A stretch of DNA of 64,000 nucleotides from Acidobacteriota bacterium (lineage in GTDB: Bacteria; Acidobacteriota; Thermoanaerobaculia; UBA5066; Gp7-AA6). Positions 18,764-26,463 of the stretch are shown here, piece after piece. Both the position numbers and the translations under genes were made by a program. Positions within the stretch are counted from its first letter, which is position 1, and the number at the start of each line of letters is the position of its first letter. The notes under the pieces are model-generated. The model saw only the letters and a list, made by a program, of their open reading frames with translations, ran no database searches and was not told the origin of the DNA. The stretch lies in assembly GCA_020199905.1 (NCBI GenBank), contig JAIVJS010000012.1, positions 37,638-101,637 of the forward strand. The letters run 5' to 3'.

Positions 18764-19419
18764 GCCGGCATGGAGCGCACGTCGGAGGCGACACGGAACG
18801 CCGCTTCGGTCTTCGCCCGGATCTCCTCCTCGCCGACTCCCGGAGCCAGCTCGACCAGGACGAGCTGGCGCGCCCTTCGATCGACGTCGAAGACACAGAG
18901 GTCCGTGATGATGCGGTCCACGCAGCCGCGGCCCGTCAGGGGCAAAGTGCACCGCCGCAGGATCTTCTTCTCGCCGGAGCGCGCCGTGTGCTCCATCGTG
19001 ACGACGAGGCGGCGAGCTCCCGCGACGAGATCCATCGCGCCGCCCATCCCCTTCACCATTTTTCCGGGGATCATGTAATTGGCGATCGAGCCCTCCTCGT
19101 CCACCTGCATCGCCCCGAGGATCGAAAGGTCGACGTGCCCCCCCCGGATCATCGCGAACGAGTCCGCCGAAGAAAAGTACGAAGCGCCCGGCCGGACCGT
19201 CACCGTCTCTTTACCGGCGTTGATGAGATCGGGATCGATCTCCGCCTCGGTGGGATAGGGACCCAGCCCGAGAATCCCGTTCTCCGACTGCAGGATCACT
19301 TCCATGTCCGCGGGGATGTGATTCGCGATCAGGGTCGGCATCCCGATCCCGAGGTTCACCGTGTAGCCGTCCTCGAGCTCGAGAACCGCACGGCGGATGA
19401 TGCCTTCCCGATCGAGCAT
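18760..19419 (-). CDS. scoB: 3-oxoacid CoA-transferase subunit B
   Basis: A 219-residue beta subunit of a two-subunit succinyl-CoA:3-oxoacid or acetate-type CoA-transferase. It has the catalytic glutamate motif [12 protein letters not shown] (Glu at about residue 46) and the glycine-rich [16 protein letters not shown] and [17 protein letters not shown] segments. It transfers CoA between an acyl-CoA and acetoacetate or a related acid through a glutamyl-CoA intermediate. The A subunit lies 76 bases upstream; the gap is filled by an inverted pair of heptamer arrays. The stop overlaps lptD (GTGA). Confidence 0.94.
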   Translation of the reverse strand: MLDREGIIRRAVLELEDGYTVNLGIGMPTLIANHIPADMEVILQSENGILGLGPYPTEAEIDPDLINAGKETVTVRPGASYFSSADSFAMIRGGHVDLSILGAMQVDEEGSIANYMIPGKMVKGMGGAMDLVAGARRLVVTMEHTARSGEKKILRRCTLPLTGRGCVDRIITDLCVFDVDRRARQLVLVELAPGVGEEEIRAKTEAAFRVASDVRSMPA

Positions 19420-19429
19420 GGGAGTTAAG

Positions 19430-19457
19430 TTATCAGTTGTCAGTTCTCAGTCATCAG
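19430..19457 (+). repeat. Heptamer array between the CoA-transferase subunit genes, left arm
   Basis: Units TTATCAG, TTGTCAG, TTCTCAG and TCATCAG. The core GTTGTCAGTTCTCAGT is perfectly complementary to the right arm at 19469-19496, giving a 16-base-pair stem. Confidence 0.9.
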
Positions 19458-19468
19458 TTCCGGGAGGG

Positions 19469-19496
19469 CACTGAGAACTGACAACCGAGGACTGAT
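19469..19496 (+). repeat. Heptamer array at the scoA stop codon, right arm
   Basis: Units CACTGAG, AACTGAC, AACCGAG and GACTGAT. It ends on the last base of the scoA stop codon (TAA, minus strand, 19496-19498). Confidence 0.9.
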
Positions 19497-20191
19497 TACT
19501 CCTTCCTCACCGTCCGCCGCTCGATGCGCTTCTCCCGCGGGGCGACGACGACCCGGTGGACGAAGATCCCGGGTGTGTGGACGTTCTCGGGGTCGATCTC
19601 CCCCACCTCCACCAGCTCTTCGACCTCCGCGATCGAGATGCGGCCCGCCGTCGCCGCCACCGGGTTGAAGTTGCGGGCGGCGCGGCGGTAGACGAGATTG
19701 CCCAGCCGATCTCCCTTCCAGGCCGCGACAAGGGAAAAATCGCCGACGATGCCGCGCTCGAGAACGTAGTCGCGGCCGTCGATCGTCCGCGTCTCCTTCC
19801 CTTCCGCGACGAGAGTCCCGACGCCGGTGGGGGTGAAGAAGGCAGGGATCCCGGCGCCTCCCGCGCGCATCCGCTCCGCGAGCGTCCCCTGGGGAACGAG
19901 CTCGACCTCGAGCTCGCCGCTCAGGAACTGCCGCTCGAATTCCGCATTCTCCCCGACATAGGAAGACACCATTTTGCGGATCTGCCGGTTCTTGAGCAGA
20001 AGCCCGAGGCCCCAGTCGTCGATCCCGCAGTTGTTCGACACCGCCGTGAGGTTTGCGACTCCGCGGCGGCGGAGCGCCGCGATCAGGTTCTCCGGAATGC
20101 CGCAGAGGCCGAAGCCGCCGACCACGAGCGTCGCGCCCGCGGGAACGTCGGCGACGGCCGCGTCCGCGCTCGCGACGAGTTTGTTGATCAC
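19496..20191 (-). CDS. scoA: 3-oxoacid CoA-transferase subunit A
   Basis: A 231-residue alpha subunit. It opens [37 protein letters not shown], with the family GGFGxxGxPxxLI motif. [30 protein letters not shown] and [16 protein letters not shown] are further landmarks. With subunit B it forms the heterotetrameric CoA-transferase. With the thiolase 1.5 kb upstream on the same strand it would interconvert acetoacetate and acetyl-CoA; that pathway link is inferred from context. Heptamer arrays flank both ends of the gene. Confidence 0.94.
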   Translation of the reverse strand: MINKLVASADAAVADVPAGATLVVGGFGLCGIPENLIAALRRRGVANLTAVSNNCGIDDWGLGLLLKNRQIRKMVSSYVGENAEFERQFLSGELEVELVPQGTLAERMRAGGAGIPAFFTPTGVGTLVAEGKETRTIDGRDYVLERGIVGDFSLVAAWKGDRLGNLVYRRAARNFNPVAATAGRISIAEVEELVEVGEIDPENVHTPGIFVHRVVVAPREKRIERRTVRKE

Positions 20192-20210
20192 GGTTGGATC
20201 ATACGGGAGG

Positions 20211-20259
20211 GTTGAGCGTCGAGCGTCGAGCGTCGAGAGTTCAGAGTTGAGAGTTCAGA
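20211..20259 (+). repeat. Heptamer array upstream of scoA
   Basis: Seven units: GTTGAGC, GTCGAGC, GTCGAGC, GTCGAGA, GTTCAGA, GTTGAGA and GTTCAGA. It is inverted relative to the array at 20294-20321. Confidence 0.9.
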
Positions 20260-20293
20260 AATCCGAGTTGGAAAGCCGGTTCCCGTGTTCGCA

Positions 20294-20321
20294 TCGAACG
20301 CTCGAACGCTCAACGCTCAAC
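20294..20321 (+). repeat. Seven/eight-base repeat array containing the methyltransferase stop
   Basis: Units TCGAACGC, TCGAACGC, TCAACGC and TCAACCG; the first two are 8 bases long. The minus-strand TGA (20317-20319) is inside the last unit. Confidence 0.82.
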
Positions 20322-21468
20322 CGGCTTCCCGTCGGGCCACCGCCACGAACTCGACCACGTCGAGATCGTCTGACGCGCCCGGAACGCGTCTCAGTCTCTC
20401 CAGCGCTTTTTCTCCGAACGGGGACGGCGCGAAGCGAACCGTCTCGATGCGCGGGGACTCGAATCCGCATGCCTCGAACAGATCCCGCAGCGTCCGGCGG
20501 GTGAAGAACCTCACGTGCGTGCCCGAGAGAATCGAGTAGGGCACGTAGTCGAAGTGGCCCCGCAGAAGATCGGCGATCACCGACCAATGGCCGATGTTGG
20601 GAACGGACGCGACGACGGCTCCGCGGGCGGAAAGCCACGGGCGAACGCGCAAGAGGGCGGCGGAGGGATCCGCCAGATGCTCCAGCACGTCGCCGAAGAG
20701 GATCGCGTCGAAGCGCCCGGCGAAGTCCTCCGAAACCGACTCGAGCGGAACCGCGAGAACCCGGTCGTATCGCCGGGCGGCCTGACGGGCGTCTCCCGGG
20801 TCGGGCTCGATGCCGACGATCTCGGTCACGCCGCCCCGTCGGAGCGCCGCGGCCGTCGCGCCCCGGGAGCAACCGACATCGAGCACGACGCGCGACCCCT
20901 CCGGGATCCGCGCCGCGAGGTCCTCGCGCGCCTGCCCGTCCATCTCGCCATAGCGGTGCAGGTAGGCGCCCGGGTCGATGCGGACCCGCCTGCCGAGGAC
21001 CGCCGCGCGCTCGACCGCCGCGTCGAGCGGAAGATCCCTCGGAAATCCGGCCAGCGCTTCGCGGCGGGCGGCGAAGACAGGAGACCGGAAGGGGCCTTGG
21101 CGAGCCGGTTCCCCGGCCGCCGCGGCGACCGCGCGGGCGGCCTCTTCGAGCAACGCCGGCGTATGGTACGGAAAAGGCGCTTCACGCCGCGCTGCCTGGC
21201 ACCACGGCTCGTTCGACACGGGCAGCGCGACGTCCGCCTCGCCGGATTCCAGAAGACCGAGAAGCCGCCGCGCCGCGAGGGCCGGAAGGTAAGCCTCGGG
21301 ATCCGCCTGCACGAGGACGTGCGGGCTCTCCCCTTCGAGGTCCGCGATGGTCGGCCTGGCGCCCGGCCGCATCGTTCTCGCAGAAGCCGGCAGCGTTGCG
21401 AGGCACCGGCGAGCAAGCCGCCACGCCCACGGCGATTCCGCATCGAACCGGGGAACGCCTCCGAGCAC
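20317..21468 (-). CDS. SAM-dependent methyltransferase with N-terminal extra domain
   Basis: A protein of about 383 residues. The C-terminal 210 residues are a class I methyltransferase (Methyltransf_12/UbiG-like): motif I VVLDVGCSRGATAAAL, motif II GIEPDPGDARQAAR, FDAILFGDVLEHLADP and VVASVPNIGHWSVIADLL. The C-terminal shape (HVRFFTRRTLRDLFEACGF) matches enzymes that accompany glycosyltransferases and polysaccharide genes. The N-terminal 165 residues resemble a degraded sugar- or nucleotidyl-transferase fold (HVLVQADPEAYLPALAARRLLGLLESGEADVALPV), which I cannot assign. The start is uncertain: GTG 21468 is the first plausible codon; upstream sequence is a tandem 58-base repeat. Confidence 0.78.
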   Translation of the reverse strand: MLGGVPRFDAESPWAWRLARRCLATLPASARTMRPGARPTIADLEGESPHVLVQADPEAYLPALAARRLLGLLESGEADVALPVSNEPWCQAARREAPFPYHTPALLEEAARAVAAAAGEPARQGPFRSPVFAARREALAGFPRDLPLDAAVERAAVLGRRVRIDPGAYLHRYGEMDGQAREDLAARIPEGSRVVLDVGCSRGATAAALRRGGVTEIVGIEPDPGDARQAARRYDRVLAVPLESVSEDFAGRFDAILFGDVLEHLADPSAALLRVRPWLSARGAVVASVPNIGHWSVIADLLRGHFDYVPYSILSGTHVRFFTRRTLRDLFEACGFESPRIETVRFAPSPFGEKALERLRRVPGASDDLDVVEFVAVARREAG

Positions 21469-21510
21469 CAGATCGAAGGGAGTGTTCGAGTCCTTCGTTT
21501 CCGGATCTCT

Positions 21511-21677
21511 TTGACCGCGGAGTCCCGCGGCCGTCTCGCTCCCGTCGGGCGCTCGGCTCCCGATCGAGTTGACCGCGGCGTCCCGCAGCCGTCTCGCTCC
21601 CGTTGGTCGCTCGGCTCCCGATCGAGTTAACCGCGGAGTACCGCGGCCGTCTCGCTCCCGTTGGTCGCTCGGCTCCC
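21511..21677 (+). repeat. 58-base tandem repeat, about 2.9 units
   Basis: Units start at 21511, 21569 and 21627 and are 58 bases each, with a few substitutions. Each begins TTGACCGCGG (or TTAACCGCGG), has a CCGCGG-type palindrome pair, then CCGTCTCGCTCCCGTTGGTC and CTCGGCTCCCGATCGAG. A single inverted copy lies at 43394-43446. The array occupies the gap between the thiolase and methyltransferase genes. Confidence 0.93.
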
Positions 21678-21704
21678 CGCTGCTCCCGCGGTCGCGGTCT
21701 TCGA

Positions 21705-22886
21705 TCAGAGCGCCTCGAGAAGCATCGCGGTGGCCTCGCCTCCTCCGATACAGATCGCCGCCACGCCGCGCTTCTTGCCTTCCCGGCGCAGCGAGTGCAC
21801 GAGCGTCGTCAGGAGCCTCGCGCCCGAAGCGCCGATCGGGTGGCCAAGGGCGACGGCGCCGCCGAGGACATTGACCCTTGCAGGATCGAGGTCGAGCTCC
21901 CGGATCGCCGCCATCCCCACGGCGGCAAAGGCCTCGTTCACCTCGAAGAGGTCGATGTCGGAGACCTTCAGTCCCGCCTTGTCGAGGAGCTTGCGGACGG
22001 CGCCGATCGGGGCGGTGGTGAACCACTCGGGTTCCTGCGCCACGCTGCACCAGCCGGCGATCCGGGCGAGTGCCTTGATGCCGAGCGACGCGGCCTTCTC
22101 TTCGGAGGAAAGGATCAGCGCGGCCGCTCCGTCGTTGATCTTGGAGGAATTGGCGGCCGTCACCGTCCCGCCTTCCTTCTGAAACGCGGGTTTCAATCCG
22201 CCCATCTTGTCGAGCGGCGCCGCGAAGGGCTCTTCGTCGGCGTCGACGACGGCGGGCGCGCCTTTCTTCGAGGGCACCTCGACCGGAACGATCTCGTCCG
22301 CGAACAGGCCGCGCCTGGAGGCGTCCTGGGCCCGCCGGTACGACTCGAGGCTGAAGGCGTCCTGCTCCTCCCGGGAGAAGTTGTACTTTGCCACGCACTT
22401 CTCCGCGCAATTCCCCATGTGGACGTCGCCGTACGGGTCCCAGAGCCCGTCCTTGATCATCGAATCGACGAGGACGCCGTTGCCCATCCGGTACCCCGTC
22501 CTGGCCCGATCCAGCAGGTAGGGCGCGTTCGACATCGACTCCATGCCGCCCGCCACCGCGATGTCGTACTCGCCCGCGATGATCGCGTTCGCGACGTCCA
22601 TCGCCGCGCGCATCCCCGAGCCGCAGACCTTGTGCACCGTCACGCAGGGGACGGAGTTCGGGATGCCGGCGCCGAGCGACGCCTGCCGTGCCGGCGCCTG
22701 CCCGAGACCCGCCTGGAGGACGTTCCCGAGGACGACCGCCTCGATCGCATCGGGCGCCACGCCGGAGCGCGCGAGCACTCCGCGGATGGCCGCCGAGCCG
22801 AGCGCCGGGGCGGAAAGGGAAGAGAGCTTGCCGAGAAAGGAGCCCACGGGAGTCCGCACAGCGCCCAGAATCACCACGTTCTTCAT
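21705..22886 (-). CDS. Acetyl-CoA acetyltransferase (thiolase)
   Basis: A 393-residue thiolase that cleaves or forms acetoacetyl-CoA. It has the acyl-accepting cysteine in VHKVCGSGMRAA (about residue 88), the NEAFA motif, the histidine loop GGAVALGHPIGASGAR and the C-terminal cysteine in AICIGGGEATA. The last motif differs slightly from the usual CIGGGQG (Glu-Ala in place of Gln-Gly). Length is standard (390-395). Sharing a strand with scoA/scoB points to acetoacetate use or short-chain acyl metabolism. Start ATG 22886 is conserved in position (MKNVVILGAVRTPVG). Confidence 0.94.
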   Translation of the reverse strand: MKNVVILGAVRTPVGSFLGKLSSLSAPALGSAAIRGVLARSGVAPDAIEAVVLGNVLQAGLGQAPARQASLGAGIPNSVPCVTVHKVCGSGMRAAMDVANAIIAGEYDIAVAGGMESMSNAPYLLDRARTGYRMGNGVLVDSMIKDGLWDPYGDVHMGNCAEKCVAKYNFSREEQDAFSLESYRRAQDASRRGLFADEIVPVEVPSKKGAPAVVDADEEPFAAPLDKMGGLKPAFQKEGGTVTAANSSKINDGAAALILSSEEKAASLGIKALARIAGWCSVAQEPEWFTTAPIGAVRKLLDKAGLKVSDIDLFEVNEAFAAVGMAAIRELDLDPARVNVLGGAVALGHPIGASGARLLTTLVHSLRREGKKRGVAAICIGGGEATAMLLEAL

Positions 22887-22940
22887 GACCGGGATTCTAA
22901 CCGTGGGTGGCGGGAGTGGATTCCCGGCCGGGGACTGGCC

Positions 22941-22967
22941 GTTGAGCGTCGAGCGTTGGCGTTGAGC
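22941..22967 (+). repeat. Heptamer array in the thiolase/yqgF divergent gap
   Basis: GTTGAGC, GTCGAGC, a 6-base GTTGGC and GTTGAGC. Phase slips by one base at the third unit. Confidence 0.82.
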
Positions 22968-23017
22968 GTTGTTTCAGAGCGTTGGAACCCTTCGGGGCTC
23001 ATTCCGAACCGTCTCAA

Positions 23018-23038
23018 AACTGAGAACTGACGACTGTA
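23018..23038 (+). repeat. Short heptamer array upstream of yqgF
   Basis: Units AACTGAG, AACTGAC and GACTGTA end 11 bases before the GTG start at 23050. Confidence 0.82.
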
Positions 23039-23049
23039 GACTCCTCCCC

Positions 23050-23463
23050 GTGCCCCGAATTCTGGCTATCGACTTCGGCGAAAAGCGGATCGGGCTCGCG
23101 ACGTGCGACGCGGCCGGGATGATCGCGACGCCGCGGCGAACTCTGGCCCGAAAAGGAGACGACGCCTCGATCACCGCGATCCTGGCGTTCTGCGCCGAGG
23201 AGGAGGCGGAGGGCATCCTCTTCGGAATCCCCCGGTCGCCCGAGGGGATCGAAAGCCCGTTTGCGGCGCGGATCCGATCGTTCGCGCGCAAGCTCGCGCG
23301 CCGAACCGCTCTCCCCATCCACTTCCACGAGGAAACGCTGACGTCCAACGAGGCGGCGCGGCGGCTTGCGCCGGGCTTCTCCCGGGAGGCGGCGGACCGG
23401 ACCGCCGCGGCGGTCCTCCTCGAGGACTGGCTGTCGCATGTGGCAAACGGGCGGCGTCCGTGA
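23050..23463 (+). CDS. yqgF: YqgF/RuvX-type pre-16S rRNA nuclease
   Basis: A 137-residue RNase H-fold protein of the YqgF family, implicated in 16S rRNA 5' maturation. It has the first catalytic strand ILAIDFGEKRIGLATCD (Asp at residue 8), EEEAEGILFGIPRSPEG, the FHEETLTSNEAARRL segment and the C-terminal REAADRTAAAVLLEDWL, which contributes the last acidic residue. Length matches the family (about 138). The GTG at 23050 precedes the conserved strand; no ATG is available. The TGA overlaps the mltG GTG start. Confidence 0.9.
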   Translation: MPRILAIDFGEKRIGLATCDAAGMIATPRRTLARKGDDASITAILAFCAEEEAEGILFGIPRSPEGIESPFAARIRSFARKLARRTALPIHFHEETLTSNEAARRLAPGFSREAADRTAAAVLLEDWLSHVANGRRP

Positions 23464-24539
23464 CCGCGGCCCGCCGCATCGCCTGGGTCGTTCTCCTCCT
23501 CGCCGTGCTCGGCGTTCTCGCGGTCGTCTATGCCTACGATCGCCTCGAGCATCCCCGGCGGCCGCCCGTGCCCGCAGGCAGGACGACGGTCCTCTTTCCG
23601 CCAAAGACCTCCACGAAGCAGATCTTCGAACGGCTGGCAAAGGAGGGAGTCATTCAGGACGCCCGCCTGGCGGAGATCTATTACCGCGTCTACCGGAGCG
23701 GCACCCGCCTCCAGGCCGGCGAGTACCAGTTCGACCGGCCCATGCCGATCGACGAGATCATCAACCGCATGGGCAAGGGGGAGGTCGTTCAATACACGAT
23801 CGTGGTCCCGGAGGGATTGACCGAAGAGGAAACGTTCGAACTCTTCTGGAGCCGGGGGATCGGCGGACCGGAAGCCTTCACGCGCGCTCTCACCGAGACC
23901 GAGCTTCTGCCGGGCCTCACCACCGGCGTCAACGACCTCGAGGGGTTTCTGTTCCCTGAGACCTACGTCGTGACGCGCACGACTTCGGCGCGACAGATCG
24001 TCGACAGCATGGTGGCGCAGTTCCGGAAGAACTTCACTCCGGACCTCCGCGAAAAGGCGCGCCAGCTCGGGTTCACCCCCCGGCAGGCGGTCATCCTCGC
24101 TTCGATCATCGAGAAGGAAAGCGCAATCAAGAGCGAGGGGCCGCTGATCGCGGCCGTCTACTGGAATCGCCTCAGGAAGAACATGAGGCTGCAGGCGGAC
24201 CCCACCGTCTCCTACGCCCTGAAACGCGACGGGCGCTGGACGGGCACTCTGCACCGCTCGGACTACACCTACGCGTCGCCCTACAACACGTACGCGAACG
24301 ACGGCCTCCCTCCCGGCCCGATCTGCAACCCGGGCCTCGCGGCGTTGAAGGCGGCGCTCTCCCCCGCGAAGACGGACTTCCTTTACTTCGTCGCGGACAC
24401 GACCGGCGGGCACACGTTCACCCGGACCTACGAGGAGCACCTCGAGGCGATCGCGACCGCGCACCACCTGCGGGAAGCGGGCGCCCAGTCCCCGGCGCCG
24501 GCCGCCACCCCCGAGCCGACGCCGGCCCGGTCGCTGTAG
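23460..24539 (+). CDS. mltG: Endolytic murein transglycosylase MltG
   Basis: A 359-residue inner-membrane lytic transglycosylase that cuts nascent peptidoglycan strands. An N-terminal helix (about residues 5-24) anchors it. A LysM-like segment (RTTVLFPPKTSTKQIFERLAKEGVI) precedes the YceG catalytic domain with DLEGFLFPETYVV, the catalytic glutamate in ASIIEKESAI, LQADPTVSYAL and YNTYANDGLPPGPICNPG. The GTG start overlaps the yqgF stop (GTGA). The last 20 residues are a Pro/Ala-rich tail. The pairing with yqgF is common in bacteria. Confidence 0.95.
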   Translation: MTAARRIAWVVLLLAVLGVLAVVYAYDRLEHPRRPPVPAGRTTVLFPPKTSTKQIFERLAKEGVIQDARLAEIYYRVYRSGTRLQAGEYQFDRPMPIDEIINRMGKGEVVQYTIVVPEGLTEEETFELFWSRGIGGPEAFTRALTETELLPGLTTGVNDLEGFLFPETYVVTRTTSARQIVDSMVAQFRKNFTPDLREKARQLGFTPRQAVILASIIEKESAIKSEGPLIAAVYWNRLRKNMRLQADPTVSYALKRDGRWTGTLHRSDYTYASPYNTYANDGLPPGPICNPGLAALKAALSPAKTDFLYFVADTTGGHTFTRTYEEHLEAIATAHHLREAGAQSPAPAATPEPTPARSL

Positions 24540-24564
24540 GGCCTTCGCGGCCGCGGCGGCCCCC

Positions 24565-24613
24565 GTTTCGCGTTTCGCGTTTCGCCGCTCGCCGCTCGCC
24601 GTTCGCCGTTCGC
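24565..24613 (+). repeat. Heptamer array after mltG
   Basis: Seven units in strict phase: three GTTTCGC, two CGCTCGC and two CGTTCGC. It begins 26 bases after the mltG stop. Confidence 0.92.
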
Positions 24614-24694
24614 CCGGGCATCCGAGCGGCGGAAAGCCCCGAAAACGAAGGGGTTATCGCCCCGAGGCCCCTCCGCCGACCTCGTCCCGACTCC

Positions 24695-24722
24695 GGGAAC
24701 TGAAAACTGAAAACCCAAAACT
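24695..24722 (+). repeat. Heptamer array upstream of the pseudokinase gene
   Basis: Units GGGAACT, GAAAACT, GAAAACC and CAAAACT, ending just before the ATG at 24730. Confidence 0.88.
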
Positions 24723-24729
24723 GATTACA

Positions 24730-26436
24730 ATGAAAGGCGAATCCACACATCATGAAAGCCTTCTCTCCCGGCCAGCGCCGCCGCGCGTGGCGATGACGGA
24801 CGAGCCTCTGCCGCGGCGTTTCGGGCCGTACCTCCTGACCGCATACCTCCACGAGGACGCGCTCGGCCGCGTCTATCGGGCGCTCCGCGTCACGGGGGAG
24901 AAGGGCTTCGCCCGTCTCCGCATCCTCGAGGGGCCGGAGATCTCCGAGGACGCGGTGCTCGACGCCATCGAGGAAAACGGCGAGATCCATACTTTCCTGA
25001 AGAACACCGCGATCTCGCGCGGCGTCGTTCTCGATTCCGCGGACGGGATTCCCTACCTCGCCTGGAGCGAGGACAACGGACGGACCCTCGACGCGGTCCT
25101 GGAGAAGTCGCGGACCGAGCGCCAGGCAATCCCGTACGAGCATGCGCTTCTGATCGTCGAGAAGGTGGCGACGGCGCTCGACCATGCGTACAACACGACG
25201 ATCGAGGGAGAGCGGACGCTGCACGGCCTCGTCTGGCCGGGCTTCGTCTCGCTTTCGGACGACGGCGAGATCCGACTGACGGGCTTCGGCCTGGCCGGAG
25301 GCTTCCTCCCCTCGGTGGGCCGCCCGCGCTTCGCCCGGGAGATCGCGCCGTACCTCGCGCCGGAGGAACGCGCCCGGACTCGGATCGAGAAGAACTCCGA
25401 CGTCTATTCGCTCGGAGCGCTCCTCTTCGAGATGCTCGTCGGCAAGGCGCCGAGCCCGTCCGATCCGGCGGGAGACCTTCGCACCGCGCTGCGGGAGGGC
25501 GCCCCCATCGCGCCCGAGGTCTCAGCCGTGCTGCGTCTCTGCCTCGGTCCCACGGAGGCGCGTTTCCAGTCGAGCCGAGAATTGCGCCGCGAGCTCGGAA
25601 AGCTTCTCTTCTCCGGCCCGTATTCGCCGTCCACCTTCAATCTCGCGTTCTTCCTGAACGGGCTTTTCTCCCCGGAGATGGAGGCGGAAGGAAAGGCCCG
25701 GGCGGCGGAAGCGGCGCTCGACCTCCCCGGAGGAAGCGTGTCCCCGGCGCCCGCCCCGCGCCCGAAGGTCGCCCTGCCGCCCGCTCCCGTCCGTTCGACG
25801 CCCGCGTTCCCGGCGCCGGCTCCGGTGATCGTCTCGGGCCCGACGACGCGGTTGACCGACGCCGAATTCAAGGACGAGGTCGCGCGCCGCGTGTCTCAGG
25901 AGCTGCGAAAACTGGATCAGGAGATGCGAAGACGCACGCCGCCCGACGCCTTGAACGCCGCAGCGGCGCTCAAGGCCCGCCCGCTGCCTCCCGTCGCGAC
26001 GGCCCCCGCGCGTCCGGAGCCCGCGGCAGCCGCCTCGGTTGAGGCGCCGACGCCTTCTCCCGTCCGGGTCGCGGTCGCGCCGCCGCCCGAGCCCACTCCC
26101 CCTCCTGAAAGCGAAACCTCCGCTCCCGCAGCCCCCGCGCCGGCCGCGCCCGCCGCGGCGGGGCCCGTCGTCGAAGTTGCCCCGAAGATCTCCCGGGTGA
26201 TCAAGCCGCAGTACCCGCAGATGGCGCTGCGCGCCCACATCGGCGGCATCGTGCTGCTGCGCGTCCTCGTCTCGGAAACGGGCGAGCCGGTCGAAGTCCA
26301 GGTCTTGAAAGGAGCCGCAGGCGGCCTGACGGAAAGCGCCGTCGCCGCGGTCCGCGGTTGGCGATTCCAGCCCGCGACCCGCGGCGGATCGCCCGTACGC
26401 GGATGGACGACGATACCGATTCCGTTTGAACCGTAA
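24730..26436 (+). CDS. Pseudokinase fused to a TonB C-terminal domain
   Basis: A 568-residue protein with a Hanks-type kinase fold at the N-terminus (about residues 30-295). Key residues are lost: the lysine strand reads FARLRILEG, the HRD loop reads LHGLVWPGFVSL without the Asp, and DFG reads TGFG. YLAPEER and the NSDVYSLGALLFEMLVGKAP helix remain. A Pro/Ala-rich linker (about residues 330-480) leads to a TonB_C domain (PQYPQMALRAHIGGIVLLRV, AVAAVRGWRFQPA). No membrane helix is evident, unlike ordinary TonB. An in-frame ATG at 24793, closer to the kinase fold, is an alternative start. I infer a scaffold or sensor, not an active kinase. Confidence 0.87.
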   Translation: MKGESTHHESLLSRPAPPRVAMTDEPLPRRFGPYLLTAYLHEDALGRVYRALRVTGEKGFARLRILEGPEISEDAVLDAIEENGEIHTFLKNTAISRGVVLDSADGIPYLAWSEDNGRTLDAVLEKSRTERQAIPYEHALLIVEKVATALDHAYNTTIEGERTLHGLVWPGFVSLSDDGEIRLTGFGLAGGFLPSVGRPRFAREIAPYLAPEERARTRIEKNSDVYSLGALLFEMLVGKAPSPSDPAGDLRTALREGAPIAPEVSAVLRLCLGPTEARFQSSRELRRELGKLLFSGPYSPSTFNLAFFLNGLFSPEMEAEGKARAAEAALDLPGGSVSPAPAPRPKVALPPAPVRSTPAFPAPAPVIVSGPTTRLTDAEFKDEVARRVSQELRKLDQEMRRRTPPDALNAAAALKARPLPPVATAPARPEPAAAASVEAPTPSPVRVAVAPPPEPTPPPESETSAPAAPAPAAPAAAGPVVEVAPKISRVIKPQYPQMALRAHIGGIVLLRVLVSETGEPVEVQVLKGAAGGLTESAVAAVRGWRFQPATRGGSPVRGWTTIPIPFEP

Positions 26437-26463
26437 GGGAAGAGAGTTGAGCGACCCTTTCGA

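Noticed and set aside
20317..22410. A 697-codon reading of the minus strand through thiolase into the methyltransferase
   Set aside because: The first half is the thiolase in a wrong frame, and the frame passes through the 58-base repeats. Only the last 383 codons are protein-like.
24565..24613. GTTTCGC and other heptamers as primer or assembly artefacts
   Set aside because: Arrays with different units recur at many gene borders in strict phase, and several include real stop codons, which adapters would not do.
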